Source of the DNA: Gnetum montanum
Taxonomy: Eukaryota; Streptophyta; Gnetopsida; Gnetales; Gnetaceae
Direction: 5' to 3'
DNA: 62,578 bases
Assembly: GCA_015680685.1 (NCBI GenBank)
Contig: MNCI01017563.1
Span: 1-62,578, forward strand
Under the pieces are notes generated by a model, which was not told where the DNA came from, searched no databases, and saw only the letters and a list, made by a program, of their open reading frames with translations. Shown piece after piece: positions 10,701-21,537 of the stretch. The number at the start of each line of letters is the position of its first letter. The stretch's first letter is position 1. The position numbers and the translations under genes were made by a program.

Positions 10701-11940
10701 ACAGAGGTATTATTGGTACTAGCTGTTCTAACCTCATGGAAAGGTTTGGTTTATTGGATGTTGACCAAAATTTCTTATCTAGGATCTCAGGTTTATAAAT
10801 CATCATAGCCCGTGAAGGAAAAGTTGCATAAATAATATAAGGTTCTTTCCACAATGTTTGACATTTAGTGCATTGTGGAATGTCTGTGGGATTCTAGTAT
10901 AGAACCTTATCTCTTGGTTGATATTTAACTTTCTTAATTTTCAGGTCATGAAATTGTTTATTCAAGGCCTTGTGCAATTCATTAGATGATAGGGCAGCTG
11001 ATCGATTCTCATCTAGCAAGTTAAGGATCATTAACCGTTCTTTTTGTGATAGATCAAGGTCAAGGTTGAGATCACATGCCATAGATAGTGTACAGAGGTC
11101 TTCTTAAATGGAAAGTGTTGGAAGTTTTTCATACACTAACTCATAGGGAGTGTAGCCTATAGGAAGTTTGCATGTGGAGCGGTATGCCAAAAGAGCATCA
11201 TTTAGTTTGGTGCTCCAGTCTCTCCTATACTTGCTAATAGTTCTTATCAATATTTTCATAATCTCCCTATTGGTGACCTCGGCTTGATTGTTCACTTGAG
11301 GGTGGTATGGAGTAGTTAGTTTGTGTTCAACCCCTAAGCGTTGCTTCAATTTCCAAAACGTTGCACCTATAAAATGCTTTCCATTGTAAGAAATAAGTGC
11401 ATGGGGCATGCCAAACCTATTTATGATTTGTTGTTGAACAAATTGTGTAGCTATAGATGATGTAAAATCCTTAACAGTGGCTACTTCTACCCATTTTGTA
11501 AAGTAGTCAAAAACAACAATGATGTAAGCTTTCCCATTGGACTTTGGTGTAATGGGCCTCATAAAATCAATTCCCTATATGTTGAATGGTTCTAAAGGTT
11601 GAATCCATTGTTTCGGACCCTCCATTCTAGCAGTCATTCCCCCATCATGTTGACAATGCTCACAACATTGGACAAAATGATGCACATCCTGAAATAATGT
11701 AGGCAAATAATATCCTAAAAGTAGGATTTTAATGACTATTTGTCTCCCGACATAATGACCCCCACAAAGACCCTCATGAGCATCTTGGAGAACTCGTAGT
11801 TGATTTATATCAGGAATGCACCATCGAACCAAGCCATCAGAAGATACTTTATAAAGTTGCCCATTGATCTCCATAAAATACTTGTCTTGATGAAGGAACT
11901 GTTGTTTCTTTTTAGTGTCTAACTCTTGTGATGTTTGTTG
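10701..11940 (-). pseudogene. A3 integrase, nearly complete
   Basis: Minus-strand integrase in three main open pieces: 11874-11575, 11562-11104 and 11082-10894. The zinc-binding domain is intact by eye: HEGLCGGHYVG supplies the two His and CEHCQ the two Cys. The DDE core has VVFDYFTKW (first Asp), then ISYNGKHF where the second Asp has become Tyr, then NNQAEVTNREI (Glu kept). The C-terminal basic region (KVKYQPRDKVLY, then FPSRAMMIYKPE) extends to about 10700. One stop separates the zinc finger from the core, and another lies before the C-terminal piece. Loss of one catalytic Asp makes it inactive. Confidence 0.88.
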
Positions 11941-12099
11941 TGTGAGGAGATAGGTGAGAAATACTAGTTTATTTCCATGGTCAATTGATTAGTTACTACA
12001 CTTGCAAAGAGGAGTTCATCATGGAAGTGATGAGGAATTGGATACTCATCCTCTTTGTTGTCCCATCGCAATCGAGATAAATGATCAGCAACTACGTTC

Positions 12100-12560
12100 T
12101 CAATGCCTTTTTGATCAATCATTGTAAGATTGAACTCTTGTAAGATTACAATTCATTGTATGATTCAAGGGATCACCATTGGTTTATTCATTAGGAACCT
12201 TATTGCACTATGATCCATGTGCATGAATACCTTATAGCCCAAGACATAGTGCCTAAATTTTTCTAGTGCAAACACTGTAGCCATTAATTCTTTCTCTATT
12301 GTGGTGTAGTTAAGTTGTGTACTAGAAATACTCCTACTTGCATAGTGCATGTAATAAGGATTTTTTGGTCATCTAACTATGTAAGTGCAGCTCCTAAACC
12401 ATAGTTAGACGTGTCAGTCATTATGTGGAATGGTCTAGACCAGTCAAGAGCTTGTAGAATGGGTGTTTCTACGAGCTTCTATTTAAAAGTTTGGAAAGCT
12501 AGTTCGCATTCCCTTGTCCATTCGAAAGGTACATCCTTTTTCATTATTTCAACCAATGGT
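12100..12560 (-). pseudogene. A3 RNase H relic
   Basis: The minus-strand open stretch 12350-12165 encodes HYASRSISSTQLNYTTIEKELMATVFALEKF and YKVFMHMDHSAIRFLM, a clear Ty3/Gypsy RNase H. The Glu of EKEL and the Asp of DHSA are conserved. The upstream half of the domain is split by stops between 12360 and 12560. A retained segment there shows the usual lead-in from the RT thumb (PFERTRECELAFQTF-like, read in pieces). Confidence 0.78.
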
Positions 12561-12566
12561 TTTTCA

Positions 12567-13290
12567 ACCTTTGAAAAGTTCTACATAAACCTTTTGTAGT
12601 AGCCAGTGTGTCCAAGGAATGACCAGAGATCTTTTACATTTTTAAGTTGTTGAGTGATTCCTTGGATAAATTTGATCTTTTCGGGGTCTTCCTCTATCCT
12701 TGTTTGTGAAATATTATGCCCTAATATGATTCCTTCTTGGAACATTAAATGGATTTTTTGCCAGTTGAGCCTTAAAATGGTTTCTACACATTACTTTAGT
12801 ACTTGCTCTAACCATTCCAAGGTTTGATCGAAGTTCACTCTATAAGTGGAATAGTTATCCATGAAGACTTCCACACCATTTCCTATCTACTACTAGAATA
12901 TGCTAGGAACTAATTATTGAAACATTGCAGGGGCATTGCACAAGCCAAACAACATATGTTTGTATGNAGACACACTGGCTACTACAAAAGGTTTATGTAG
13001 AACTTTTCAAAGGTNCCCCACTGTACCCATCCAAAAAAGCTATAGCAGCGATGCCCTGTAATGGTGTCTAAGACTTGGTTGATGAATGGAAATGGAAAGT
13101 GGTATTTGAATGGTCCCATATTTAGTAGCCTAAAATCTATGCACACCCTATATTTACCTCCCTTTTTGGGCACAATAACTAAGGGACTAACCCATTCACT
13201 ATCAGCAATGGGGTATATGAACCCAGCTTTTAGAAGCTGTTTGATATCTTCCTTAACCACTTTCTTAAGCTTTGGGTTCAATTGTCTCTA
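12567..13290 (-). pseudogene. A3 reverse transcriptase relic with assembly break
   Basis: Minus-strand RT starting MNPKLKKVVKEDIKQLL at 13281, with FIYPIADSEWVSPLVIVPKKGG and VCIDFRLLN. An extra T in the homopolymer before the first catalytic Asp (expected SFLDGYSG) shifts the frame near 13035. The segment from 12967 to 13015 is an inverted copy of 12567-12613 between two Ns, so about 25 residues around the fingers-palm junction are not really present in this assembly. Below it, FGLCNAPAMFQ and VFMDNYS are readable. The second Asp of the catalytic pair has become Asn. Confidence 0.82.
12967..13015. other. Assembly join with inverted duplicate
   Basis: The 47 bases between Ns at 12967 and 13015 are the reverse complement of 12567-12613, with one mismatch at the end. 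The piece replaces about 75 bp expected from the RT of A1. This is best explained as a misplaced overlap at a contig join, not a biological inversion. Confidence 0.85.
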
Positions 13291-14170
13291 TGGTTGTCAT
13301 CAAGGCTTCATGGATGGGGTGGTGTACATTCTATGTTAGCATATCCTAGGATCTATTTTGGTTAATTTGGGATATGACCAAGTGAAGGCTTTTGACCATT
13401 TTTTATCACCTTTGAAAATCTCTCTTTCTATTGAGAAGCGAGATTCATGTTAATAATTACCAATTTTCCATTCTTGAGAAATGTGTACTCCATATCGATG
13501 AGAAATGGTTTTAAATCAAGTGGATCCTACTTAAACTTATCAAGGATTTCCAACTTTTCCCAGTTGATATTTTCAATGTCAAGACTTGGAAGTTGGCAAT
13601 GGACTTGCTGTAATGTGTCTATGCTATCAATATAAGTGCAAGTCAAACCCTCAGTTGGTTCCATGCATATAGTTGAACTACTGTCTTGATCAGCTGTCAA
13701 CCATTGGGTGCCTTCTTGTCTTGTGGCTATTGCATATAAGAATCTTTGTATATTAGTCACTTGTGCACATTGATTGCATGTAGACAATGTTAAATGTTGT
13801 ACAAACCATGCCTTCTACATGCAGTTACACCCTATGTCATTGTATGCGATGTATGTAACTTTCTTCTTCTCGATCTTTCCAAATGTATTTTTCTATGATA
13901 TTTTCAGGAAAAGATCATGGATTCCTAAGCATGCATCAATTATGCTTAGTCATGCTCTTCCCATTATGATTGGGAAGTCCCTCTTACCAATGTTCACTTA
14001 AATCACTAGGAAGTCAACTAGATACGACCATCCACAAATAGTGGTAACAGTGTCCTCCACTAGCCCTAATGGGATAATGATGGACTAGTTAGCCAACTAT
14101 AAATAAATGTTACTCTTTTTTAGTGGAGGCAGGTTCTGGGCTTTATACATTTTTGGAGAGATTAGGTTGA
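13291..14170 (-). pseudogene. A3 protease C-terminal half and linker
   Basis: The protease part (about 14170-13870) shows PLGLVEDTVTTICGWSY, then RDFPIIMGRAWLSIIDACLG, corresponding to the second half of the retropepsin. The open stretch 13787-13527 is the protease-RT linker and includes TICMEPTEGLTCTYIDSID. Stops occur throughout. I could not read the catalytic Asp-Thr/Ser-Gly confidently. Confidence 0.68.
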
Positions 14171-15518
14171 CTTCCTAGTGATTGGGAAGATCCTTGCATG
14201 GTTCATTCCTAGTGATTTGTAAATATATAAGAGGAATTCCAAGATCAGAAAATTTTCTAGGAAGATGGCCAGCCTTAATCCAATCAGTGATGGAATGAGT
14301 TAACATTATTGTATGTGTTAGGCGTGGTGTTTGGCCTAAAGGGAGTTACAAAGTTTTGATTGGTAATGAAGCATCTAAAGGATTAGTTGCTTGTGGTTGT
14401 AAGGGCTTAGTTGGACTATTGATTCTAACAAAAGGTCTTTTCTTCATGCAATTGTCAGAACCAATAATAGATTGAGAGTTAATAGCCCTTGTAGTGTTAT
14501 GTTGCTATGGTTGGACAAGGAGGTTACCCTACATAGCTAGAGCAAGTGGTAATGAAGATATGAGTGGAAAAGGTGTAGTTGGATGAGAAGGATAGTATGT
14601 TTGTGGAACATCACCCCTAGGAGAAGGAGTCCTATAGTATTCATGGGCTTGGTAGTAAGGTTGAGGAGTGACATGACTAGTAGAGTCACATGGAGAGATT
14701 GGCTACTACATGTAATATCCATATGGGTTAGGTTGCTGGTAGGAATGGTGGTGGCATTCCCCATGATTGTGGGTATTGCCACTGTTGATACTACTTAGTT
14801 GGTTGTGGTAGAGTTCCACTTGAATAATACGTTAAGGGTTGGTGGAATTGTCTTGGGTTACCTTGGGGATAAGGTAACCTTTGGGGTGTTTTCCTTTTGT
14901 TTAATCATGTGTTAAGTGCATACACCCTGGACTCCTGTAGATGTGATATTATAGTGCAACATCCATTAGGATGGTCATATTGGCATATCTCGTATTCACT
15001 ATCATTGTTTGTATCCGAATCCACAACCTCTTCAGTGATGGCAACTTTGTCCTTACCCTTATTACATGCATATTTTTCTTCTCTCTCTTTTCTCTTTTTC
15101 CATTCACTACCTCATGCTCTAGACTCCTCTACTATTTTGAGAACGATTTGAAATTTATCATTAAGGGAGTCTCATATTTGGTCCACCTTTTTCGATACTT
15201 TTGATGCAAGTTTTTGAATGAGCAAAGTTTTCCTATTCATGATCTCTTCGAGTGGTGACTCTTCTTCATCCTCACAAAATCTTACCCCCTTCTTTCGAAG
15301 GGAAGGATTTCTGTTATATTCCTCCACATTTTCTCTTTTTTGTAAATCACCTCCCTCTTTAGCAACTTGCTCCAATAATCCTTGTACTTGATGGGTCCTA
15401 AGCTCGGATAGTCTTCCTTGGGCATAAGTCCCAATGGTTCTTCATGTTTCATGCCTAAGCCCATCTATAATATGGTGTAGTTGATCCCTTTGCAAATAAC
15501 CATGGCCAGGACAATGAT
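14171..15518 (-). pseudogene. gag: A3 gag, N-terminally truncated
   Basis: Minus-strand gag from mid-capsid (ALLHHCPGHGYLQRDQLHHI near 15500) through an acidic helical section (RNPSLRKKGVRFCEDEEESP, then KKVDQI near 15175) to a proline/tyrosine-rich tail at 14530-14800. The conserved motif ICQYDHPNGCC sits at about 14991-14953. The capsid N-terminus is cut off at 15518 by repeat D1. Several frameshifts break the frame. The tail resembles the matching parts of A2, C and K. Confidence 0.72.
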
Positions 15519-16483
15519 GTAATAGTGCACTCCAAAATCCATAGGATCCTTGGGGGACACATCAGGCCTCCTCTTTCTCCTATGTAGTCCTAACAATGGA
15601 ACTATGAGGCAACGCCTTAGTGGCAAACATTGTCATCGCATGTTAGCAATAGACAATGATGGAAGGAGGTGTGAGAGTTGTAGTAGAGGGCACATGATGA
15701 TGAATTAGCAATTGTGTGTCAAGCATCAACTATGTGCTCATTAGATAGTGTGGTAGCTTCTTTCCCGCCCTCCCCTCTCATGGTGGCTCTAAATGACACG
15801 TGTTAGCCAGTAGATAGCGATGGCACTAGTAGCAGTGGCAGGACAAAATGGATGATGTGGTAGATGTCAGCAATGGGCTGATGAGCTTCTTGTTAGCAAT
15901 AGGGATGTGATAGGAAGAAAATGTAATGGAAGCCCTCTCTCATCCTCTCTTTGACTAGGCAACCTCCCTTTCTTTGACACGTAGTAGATATAGTTAGCAC
16001 CTGTGTGTCAGAAGTACATCCGACGGTTGATGGTGCACTACCGCAACAACCACAAACGATAGCTAGTGATGAACAGTAGTAGATGTGCCAACAAAAATTG
16101 ACACATTATTGCAAGTGGAATGGGATTTAGCTTCTTCTTCTTCCCTCTCTCTTTTAGCAGCTACAAGCTATTTTGGTTGTGGTAGCATTTGCAATGGACC
16201 AGTGGCAGGAACAATGGTAGCAACAGGACTAGGGAAAATTTATTATTATTATTATTATTAGTTAAATATTATGTTTTATTAATTCTTTGGATTCAAGACT
16301 ATTGTTCTATTGAAATTTTCCCTAACTTTTAGTTTAATTTATTTTGTTGAAACATCACATAGCCCTCTCTAGCTGAGACTATTCCCAAGTTTCCATACCC
16401 ACACAGGAGGCACCCTAGGCAAAAGTCTCCTAAAATGAATTTTCTTTCCCTTGGTGTTGGTGAAACCAAAATTTATGCATCAA
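15519..16483. repeat. LTR-like dispersed repeat D1
   Basis: Non-coding segment lying between the A3 gag and a second gag copy (C). It matches 57431-58763 (D2), best in the last 250 bp: the run CACATAGCCCTCTCTAGCTGAG, then GTTTCCATACCCACACAG, then TTATGCATCA. The low end is cut in mid-sequence relative to D2. It contains (TTA)n at about 16241-16260 and many TAGCAATAG-type short motifs. The TG/CA-like ends, repeat nature and size suggest a solo or partial LTR of a further family. No coding capacity is seen. I did not find a clean target duplication. Confidence 0.5.
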
Positions 16484-18968
16484 TAAGTACATGTGACATT
16501 ATTTTGCTATAATCGCGATGATAATTTATCTTATAATGGTATTGATGGGAGTAGTGGAAGAGAATGGTTTGGTGGATTAAAGTTTAAATGAGAAGTAAAT
16601 GATAGTGATTTAATATGTGGGATTGTAAGTTGCTGGGATTCTAAAGGATAGTAATAATGAGTAGTGTGTGTAGTAGGACTAGTAGGAGAAATAAGCTATT
16701 ATGCATAATAACTATGAGGGTTAGGTTAGGGATAGAAGTATTGTTGTCTTGGTGATGACATCTCATAGCATTATGGGTAGTACTCTTAATGTTGCAATGG
16801 TGATTCACATGGGTAGTGTTATGGTTGATACTATTGTTTATAATTGTCCTATGGGTATATCAATCTCTTAGGCATCTATTTATTAACAAATTTTAGATTG
16901 AATGAATAAGCACATGATTATTTTTCTAATGTAATAATGTGTGATATGATTGGACATGCTCCATGTGGATGCTTGTATTGGTAAACATCATTGCCATTAT
17001 TCTCATTAAACTTGAAAATAGATGCCTCTTCTACTATAGCTTCCTTATACTTTTGCCTATATAGATCTCATTTCTTTTCTTTCTTTTCTTTCTTTTTTTT
17101 TTCTTTCACTATTCCTATCTTGTTACTATGACCTTATTTTTTTATAGGATTTTTTTGGGACAATCACATTGACAAAAATTATGGTTACTAAGTGGAAAAA
17201 TGCTTGACTTGTGATCATGAGTAGTTTTAAGAATGAAATCCTATGAAATCAAAGATAATGAATTACAGGAAAATGCCTAACCAATTGAACATGGACTTAA
17301 CCTATTGCCTTACATTAGAAATAATAAGGAAAGGACATGAAATGGGGGAACACATAATTAACAAAATGTAGAATAATATGAAGGTGTTGAAACTTGAAAT
17401 AATTGAAATATAGGTGCATCCCAAGATTTATAAAAGTTTATAACTCATCACTACCTAGTAAAATCAAACCTATAACCTAGGGTTACCACACTAAGGCTTG
17501 TATCACTAGGTTAACACATTTTTGAAATGTGGAATAATATGAACTATAATATATTAATATGATAGTCATGATAAAATAGTCCTTGCATGGAGAAAAAAAT
17601 TGATAGATTAGGGATAATAAATGGCTTGGAAATTCAACTTGAAATAAAATAATTAAATAGTAATTTTCCAAGGGTAATAAATTAATGAAAATGATGGATT
17701 TTAGGCTCTTGTAACTAATGGGATCTAATGTTAATCATGCAAGTAAAGTTGAAGATGAACCTAATGGAAGTTATGATGCTCATGCTACTAGTGATGAGGT
17801 AGTGATGCTAATGCTGATAATGATGTTAGTTATCAATGCTAGAGCAAAAACACTTTGATAGGACTAAGGCAGTCATCAAGATACGATTGAGGAAGGATGG
17901 CTAAGGATTGCTAAGGTTTGATTTTGAAGCTCTTTCCTGATGCTTATTAAAGGCTAATGCATGCTCCTAAAGTTAAGAAATGACTTCAGTTGCTTTGAAG
18001 TTGGCTTTAAATGGGTGGAAGATGCGAGTATTTATAGCCTAAGTGAATCCAAAATTATTGGGATTTAAAATTGAAAATCCTAATTTCATGTGATTAATGC
18101 TGATAACTATCATTAATGCTATTACTAACATTGATGCTCAAAATGAAATTAGTAGCTTGTGAATATAATGATATACAATGATCTAGACTTTGATGCTGTA
18201 TTGTCACTACAATTATTGAAGTATCTGTTAAGTTTGATATAATGGAGAGAAGAATATTTTTAGGCTTCCAAGACTAAGTGATGCTAATATTAATGCTAAG
18301 CATGATAGAGGCTATCATTGCTAAGGAAATATTGAAGTTGATAAGTAATGATGAAAATAAAGGCATAATAAAGTAAGATAATGAATTTCTTGATTTGAAG
18401 CATTGTTGGAAACTCTAAATTCAAGGTAAAAGTTGATGTAAACTCAACAAAAATTCCTCAAAAGATGAAAACATTTAAACTAGGTGAAGAAGGGATGATA
18501 AAACACCTAAGTCTTTAACTACTAAAGAAGAGCAAAGAAAGTGGATATAACACCTTAGTGTACTCATTATGTTTCTTCATGATTTTGAGCATGGTAGCAA
18601 ACTTCTTATTGATAGCATTTCACATGTTATTAAACTTTGTTACACTTTTTATGTTGGATTATTGCATCAATAAGATTTTCTACTAAACCATGGCCTATAA
18701 TAGATCCTCTTCTTAATTATCAAAGGCTTTTAATTCCCTCTTTTTGAGTTTCCTCTCTTGTTTTGTTACCTAATCAATGAGCTTATATGTGCAATGGACC
18801 TTGACTTCCAAAAGCCTTCCTTGGGTGTTAATCCCAAGGGTCTCACATGTTTTACTTCTTAACCAATCAAAAATGTGATGAATTTGCTCTTTTTTAGAGA
18901 GTTCAAGGCATAAGCATTAGTGTAATAATAAATAATATCTATCCAAGGATGCATTAAGTAATTCATAG
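16484..18968 (-). pseudogene. gag: Fragment C: gag of another Athila/Tat-branch element
   Basis: Heavily decayed minus-strand gag fragment. Near 18700-18960 it has the capsid helices that resemble A3 near 15400-15500 (RYYLLLH, then QIHHIFDW). Near 16944-16982 it keeps the VYQYKHPHGACP form of the His-Pro-Gly-Cys motif. From 16500 to 16860 it matches the proline/tyrosine-rich tail of A3 gag. The section 17300-18500 is AT-rich, and I can read almost no protein in it. The high end is cut by the LTR of element B, which suggests B inserted into C. Confidence 0.6.
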
Positions 18969-19840
18969 TTCTAGATTAAGGTTACTTCATTTTGCATTAA
19001 TCATTTAAATACACACCAAATTTAAAATGTATGAAGATAATTTATTCATTACAATGTCAATAGTTCCATAGATATTACAGAGAATGAGGCTCTACAACTA
19101 CATAATGATTGATCTTAATGTAAGGCACTATCATAGTAGATTTATTCCACATCATAAGACTAAGATCGAACATCTATAGAGAGCTATAATGGTTAAACAC
19201 ACATAATTGACGATGGAGATGAACACATACTCATGTAATATCTCTTATAACTCTCAACCACTAAACACTCATCTCATCTCATGAGAAAATGCACACATTC
19301 TTATGTCCAATAATCAATCATGACATCGATATTTATGAACTATAGGAAAAGAATCCTAGAAAAACCTTTCCCATGATCAACTTGGAGATTCTCACCTATT
19401 TCTATCTTGCTCTCATATTTTTTTTCATTTCCCAACTTGGAATTGCCAACTTGAGACTTTCCTTGGTTGTATGAAACATTTACAAGCTTGGTGAGACATC
19501 TCTTTGTCAACTTCAGCTCTTAGACGAGACATATCTTGGCTATGGAAGATGTCTCCTTCTAGGTAAGATGTCTTCCTAGAGATGTATTTTATTTGGGAGA
19601 TACATCTTTTCATAAACATCTCTTGATAAGACAAGACATCTCCTCATCTTGTAAAACATCTCCCATGCATATTGAGCTCTTAGCCAAGACATCTATTTAT
19701 CTTCTTAAAACTTATAACTGATTTCCTGTAAGGATGAAAAAGGGGCTTCAAAGAGGTATCCCTATATTAGCTATCCCATCCTTTGAAAAGTGAACTTAGG
19801 TGAACTATGAAGTAGGGGTAGAAGTGATCCCCCACTTAAC
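18969..19840 (-). repeat. Element B 3' LTR
   Basis: Matches the LTR at 30954-31432 over about 450 bp: GAGGCTCTACAACTAC, then AAGATCgAACAtCTATA-type blocks, then CACTCATCTCATC and TTCTTATGTCCA. Its end at about 18969 abuts decayed gag sequence of fragment C. The extra section at 19400-19840 has several GAGACATCTC/AAGACATCTC short repeats that are missing from the other copy. A purine-rich tract (minus-strand AAGTGGGGGATC near 19842-19831) may be the polypurine tract. The exact 5' end is uncertain. Confidence 0.6.
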
Positions 19841-20006
19841 AAGTTTGGTCTTATGAATCCATAGAGCATCATTTATAGTTTGGATCAAGTACTCATGCCT
19901 CTTTATTCCAAAAGTGCTAGAAACTTCTCTTGTCTTAGTACAATTTCCTTCCTCTCCATTGAAGGCTTGGACTTGTCAATAGCCCCTTCAACTCATCGAT
20001 GCTTCC

Positions 20007-20324
20007 CTACATGGTTTGATCATCTATTGGTTCATGGTAATTTACAAGATTTGAAACATTAAATACTAAAGACATATCCATATCATTTGGTAAGTCAATT
20101 TCAAAAGCATTATAAGTAATTTTAGCATTTATCTTGAAAGGATCCATCTTCTTAGCTTTGAACTTTGAGAATTTAATACCTTGTGACCTCTTATTCTTCA
20201 AATACATACAAAAAAGTTCACCAACATCAAACTTGGACTTCCTCTTGTCCTTGTTCCTCTTAAGAACTCTTTTTTTCACCTTCTTTTCAAGATTTCCCTT
20301 CACTTGAGCATGATGATTCTTCAT
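20007..20324 (-). pseudogene. Element B integrase C-terminal fragment
   Basis: 105 open codons on the minus strand, KGNLEKKVKKRVLKRNKDKR then KFDVGELFCMYLKN. After a basic stretch come KMDPFKINAKITYNAFEIDL and MDMSLVFNVSNLVNYHEP. This is the integrase C-terminal region of chromovirus-type Ty3/Gypsy elements, where the tail binds target chromatin. No chromodomain is legible after it. The RT N-terminus lies only 150 bp upstream on the same strand, showing a large internal deletion. Confidence 0.8.
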
Positions 20325-20483
20325 CTCTTACAGAAAATTAGCACTAAGTTGAGCTTCTCCATCAAATCTCCTTACATTATTCTTCTTTGGAACAAGCACT
20401 ACCAAAATTACATAGGAAAAAATGGATTTCCTTAGAAATCCATTTATAAGTAACTCCTCTAATTACCTTTTTAATTCATCCTA

Positions 20484-20732
20484 CTAATTTGGTGCCATTT
20501 CGTATGCCCTCTTATTTGGAATGGTAGCACGAGGGATGAAGTCAATTTGGTGTTGAACACTCCTCAGTGGCAATCCATGCAATTCCTCTTTGAACAAGTT
20601 GAAAAATTTCTCCTTCAAGCCTAGCACACTTATTGAAAGGTCTACCTGCATAACATCATGGTTAGAAGAATAGTGTGGTGAATGTGATTGTATGACATTC
20701 TTTATTTGAGTGTGACGTACTTGGACATGCAC
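20484..20732 (-). pseudogene. Element B RT N-terminal fragment
   Basis: The minus-strand frame reads FFNLFKEELHGLPLRSVQHQ, then IDFIPRATIPNKRAYEMAPN. This is the well-known lead-in of Ty3/Gypsy RT (ELPxGLPPxRxxxHxIDLxPGxxxPN). It ends in damaged sequence at about 20400. The first codons at 20674-20732 are read through LTR sequence of element E and do not belong to it. Confidence 0.78.
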
Positions 20733-21404
20733 ATGATCGGCAATAAAGATCGAGATTACTTCATCATTGCAGCAATCACTTTGTTTATTTAATTGTTATA
20801 ACGCGGAATGAGTACGACTTGATTACGAACATCTTTGTGTGACTACTTGGTAACCTAGTGGTGTACCTAGGATATATGCTTGGTAATCCCAATGGTAGTC
20901 ATGCACCAAGATGTGTACGGTTAGTCAAGGAATCAGTTGCTCATCGCACTTAGGCTAGTAACGCGATACGAGTACGACTTGATTACGATCATTTAAGTGT
21001 GAGTACTTGGTAGCCCAGTGGCATACCTAGGATTTGTGCTTGGTAATCCCAGTGGTAGTCATGCACGAGTTCCAAGATGTGTACGGTTGATCAAGGAATC
21101 GGTTGCTCGTCGCACTTAGGCTAGATTAGATTTTCTTACCCTTTTTCCTCCTAGCTTAGCTTAGATAATATTATTTTCCACTACCTTCAGGAGTAGCGTT
21201 AGAATGAGGAACACATCATACACCTCATTTGGACTAAACCATACGTGAAAAATACAATACTAGTCCAGGCGGGAAGATAGTGAACTGTGACCTAAGGATA
21301 ACTGTCTAGGTGCCACAACTAGTCCGTCTGCGGAATTCGACCGGATCGCATGTGAGAATGCTCGTTTCGTATGGTTGAGTGTAGGGGTACCTCGCCACTC
21401 ATCA
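20674..21404 (+). repeat. Element E 5' LTR, first ~200 bp missing
   Basis: Corresponds to 28604-29334 base for base in length (731 bp) and ends GTACCTCGCCACTCATCA. The first 201 bp of the LTR (U3, TATA box), present at 28403-28603, are absent; the sequence before 20674 is element B RT. Loss of U3 together with some B sequence points to one deletion across the insertion border. It contains two tandem copies of a 160-bp block (20801-20960 and 20961-21124). Confidence 0.85.
20801..21124 (+). repeat. Tandem 160-bp duplication inside the LTR
   Basis: Two adjacent copies of about 160 bp start at ACGCGGAATGAGTACGACTT (20801) and ACGCGATACGAGTACGACTT (20961). Each ends in a CGCACTTAGGCTAG run. The same pair is present in the 3' LTR at 28731-29054. 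The duplication therefore predates this insertion, because both LTRs are copied from one template. Confidence 0.85.
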
Positions 21405-21405
21405 T

Positions 21406-21423
21406 TGACACCATTGACAGGGA
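21406..21423 (+). promoter_or_regulatory. Primer-binding site, tRNA-Asp type (decayed)
   Basis: One base after the LTR, the 18 bases read TGACACCATTGACAGGGA. The known plant tRNA-Asp complement is TGGCGCCGTTGCCGGGGA. The differences are G-to-A at CG or GG sites plus C-to-A. This is the priming site usual for Athila/Tat-branch elements and fixes the LTR end. Confidence 0.7.
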
Positions 21424-21537
21424 TTGTGCTAGTTATCTAGATTAGTTATATCATATAAGGTCATTGTAAAGGACTTAACAATATATCTCTTAGAAAGAAG
21501 TAATTATAAAAAGTCACATAAATCCACACACAACAAT

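Larger units (their letters stand above)
9363..15518 (-). mobile_element. Element A3: Athila/Tat-branch gag-pol element, 5' truncated
   Basis: Minus-strand gag (14171-15518), protease and linker (13291-14170), RT, RNase H, integrase, 3'UTR and 3' LTR in the normal order. It is the best-preserved pol in the window, and its order and spacing calibrate the deletions in A1 and K. The 5' LTR, primer-binding site and gag N-terminus are missing: gag is cut at 15518 where repeat D1 begins. The RT contains an assembly fault at 12967-13015. Confidence 0.85.
18969..20673 (-). mobile_element. Element B, 3' part: chromovirus RT-integrase remnant and LTR
   Basis: Minus-strand remnant consisting of an RT N-terminus (20484-20673), directly followed by an integrase C-terminus (20007-20324), then a 3' LTR (about 18969-19840). 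Most of RT, all of RNase H and most of integrase are deleted. The integrase C-terminus has the KFDVGELF and DLPNDMDMSLVFNVSNL wording typical of chromoviruses. The missing 5' part lies at 29335-31432; element E sits between them. Confidence 0.72.

Noticed and set aside
10393-10854. 153-codon minus-strand frame as a possible membrane protein
   Set aside because: Its first 55 codons are the integrase C-terminus, and the hydrophobic remainder is translated T-rich 3'UTR.
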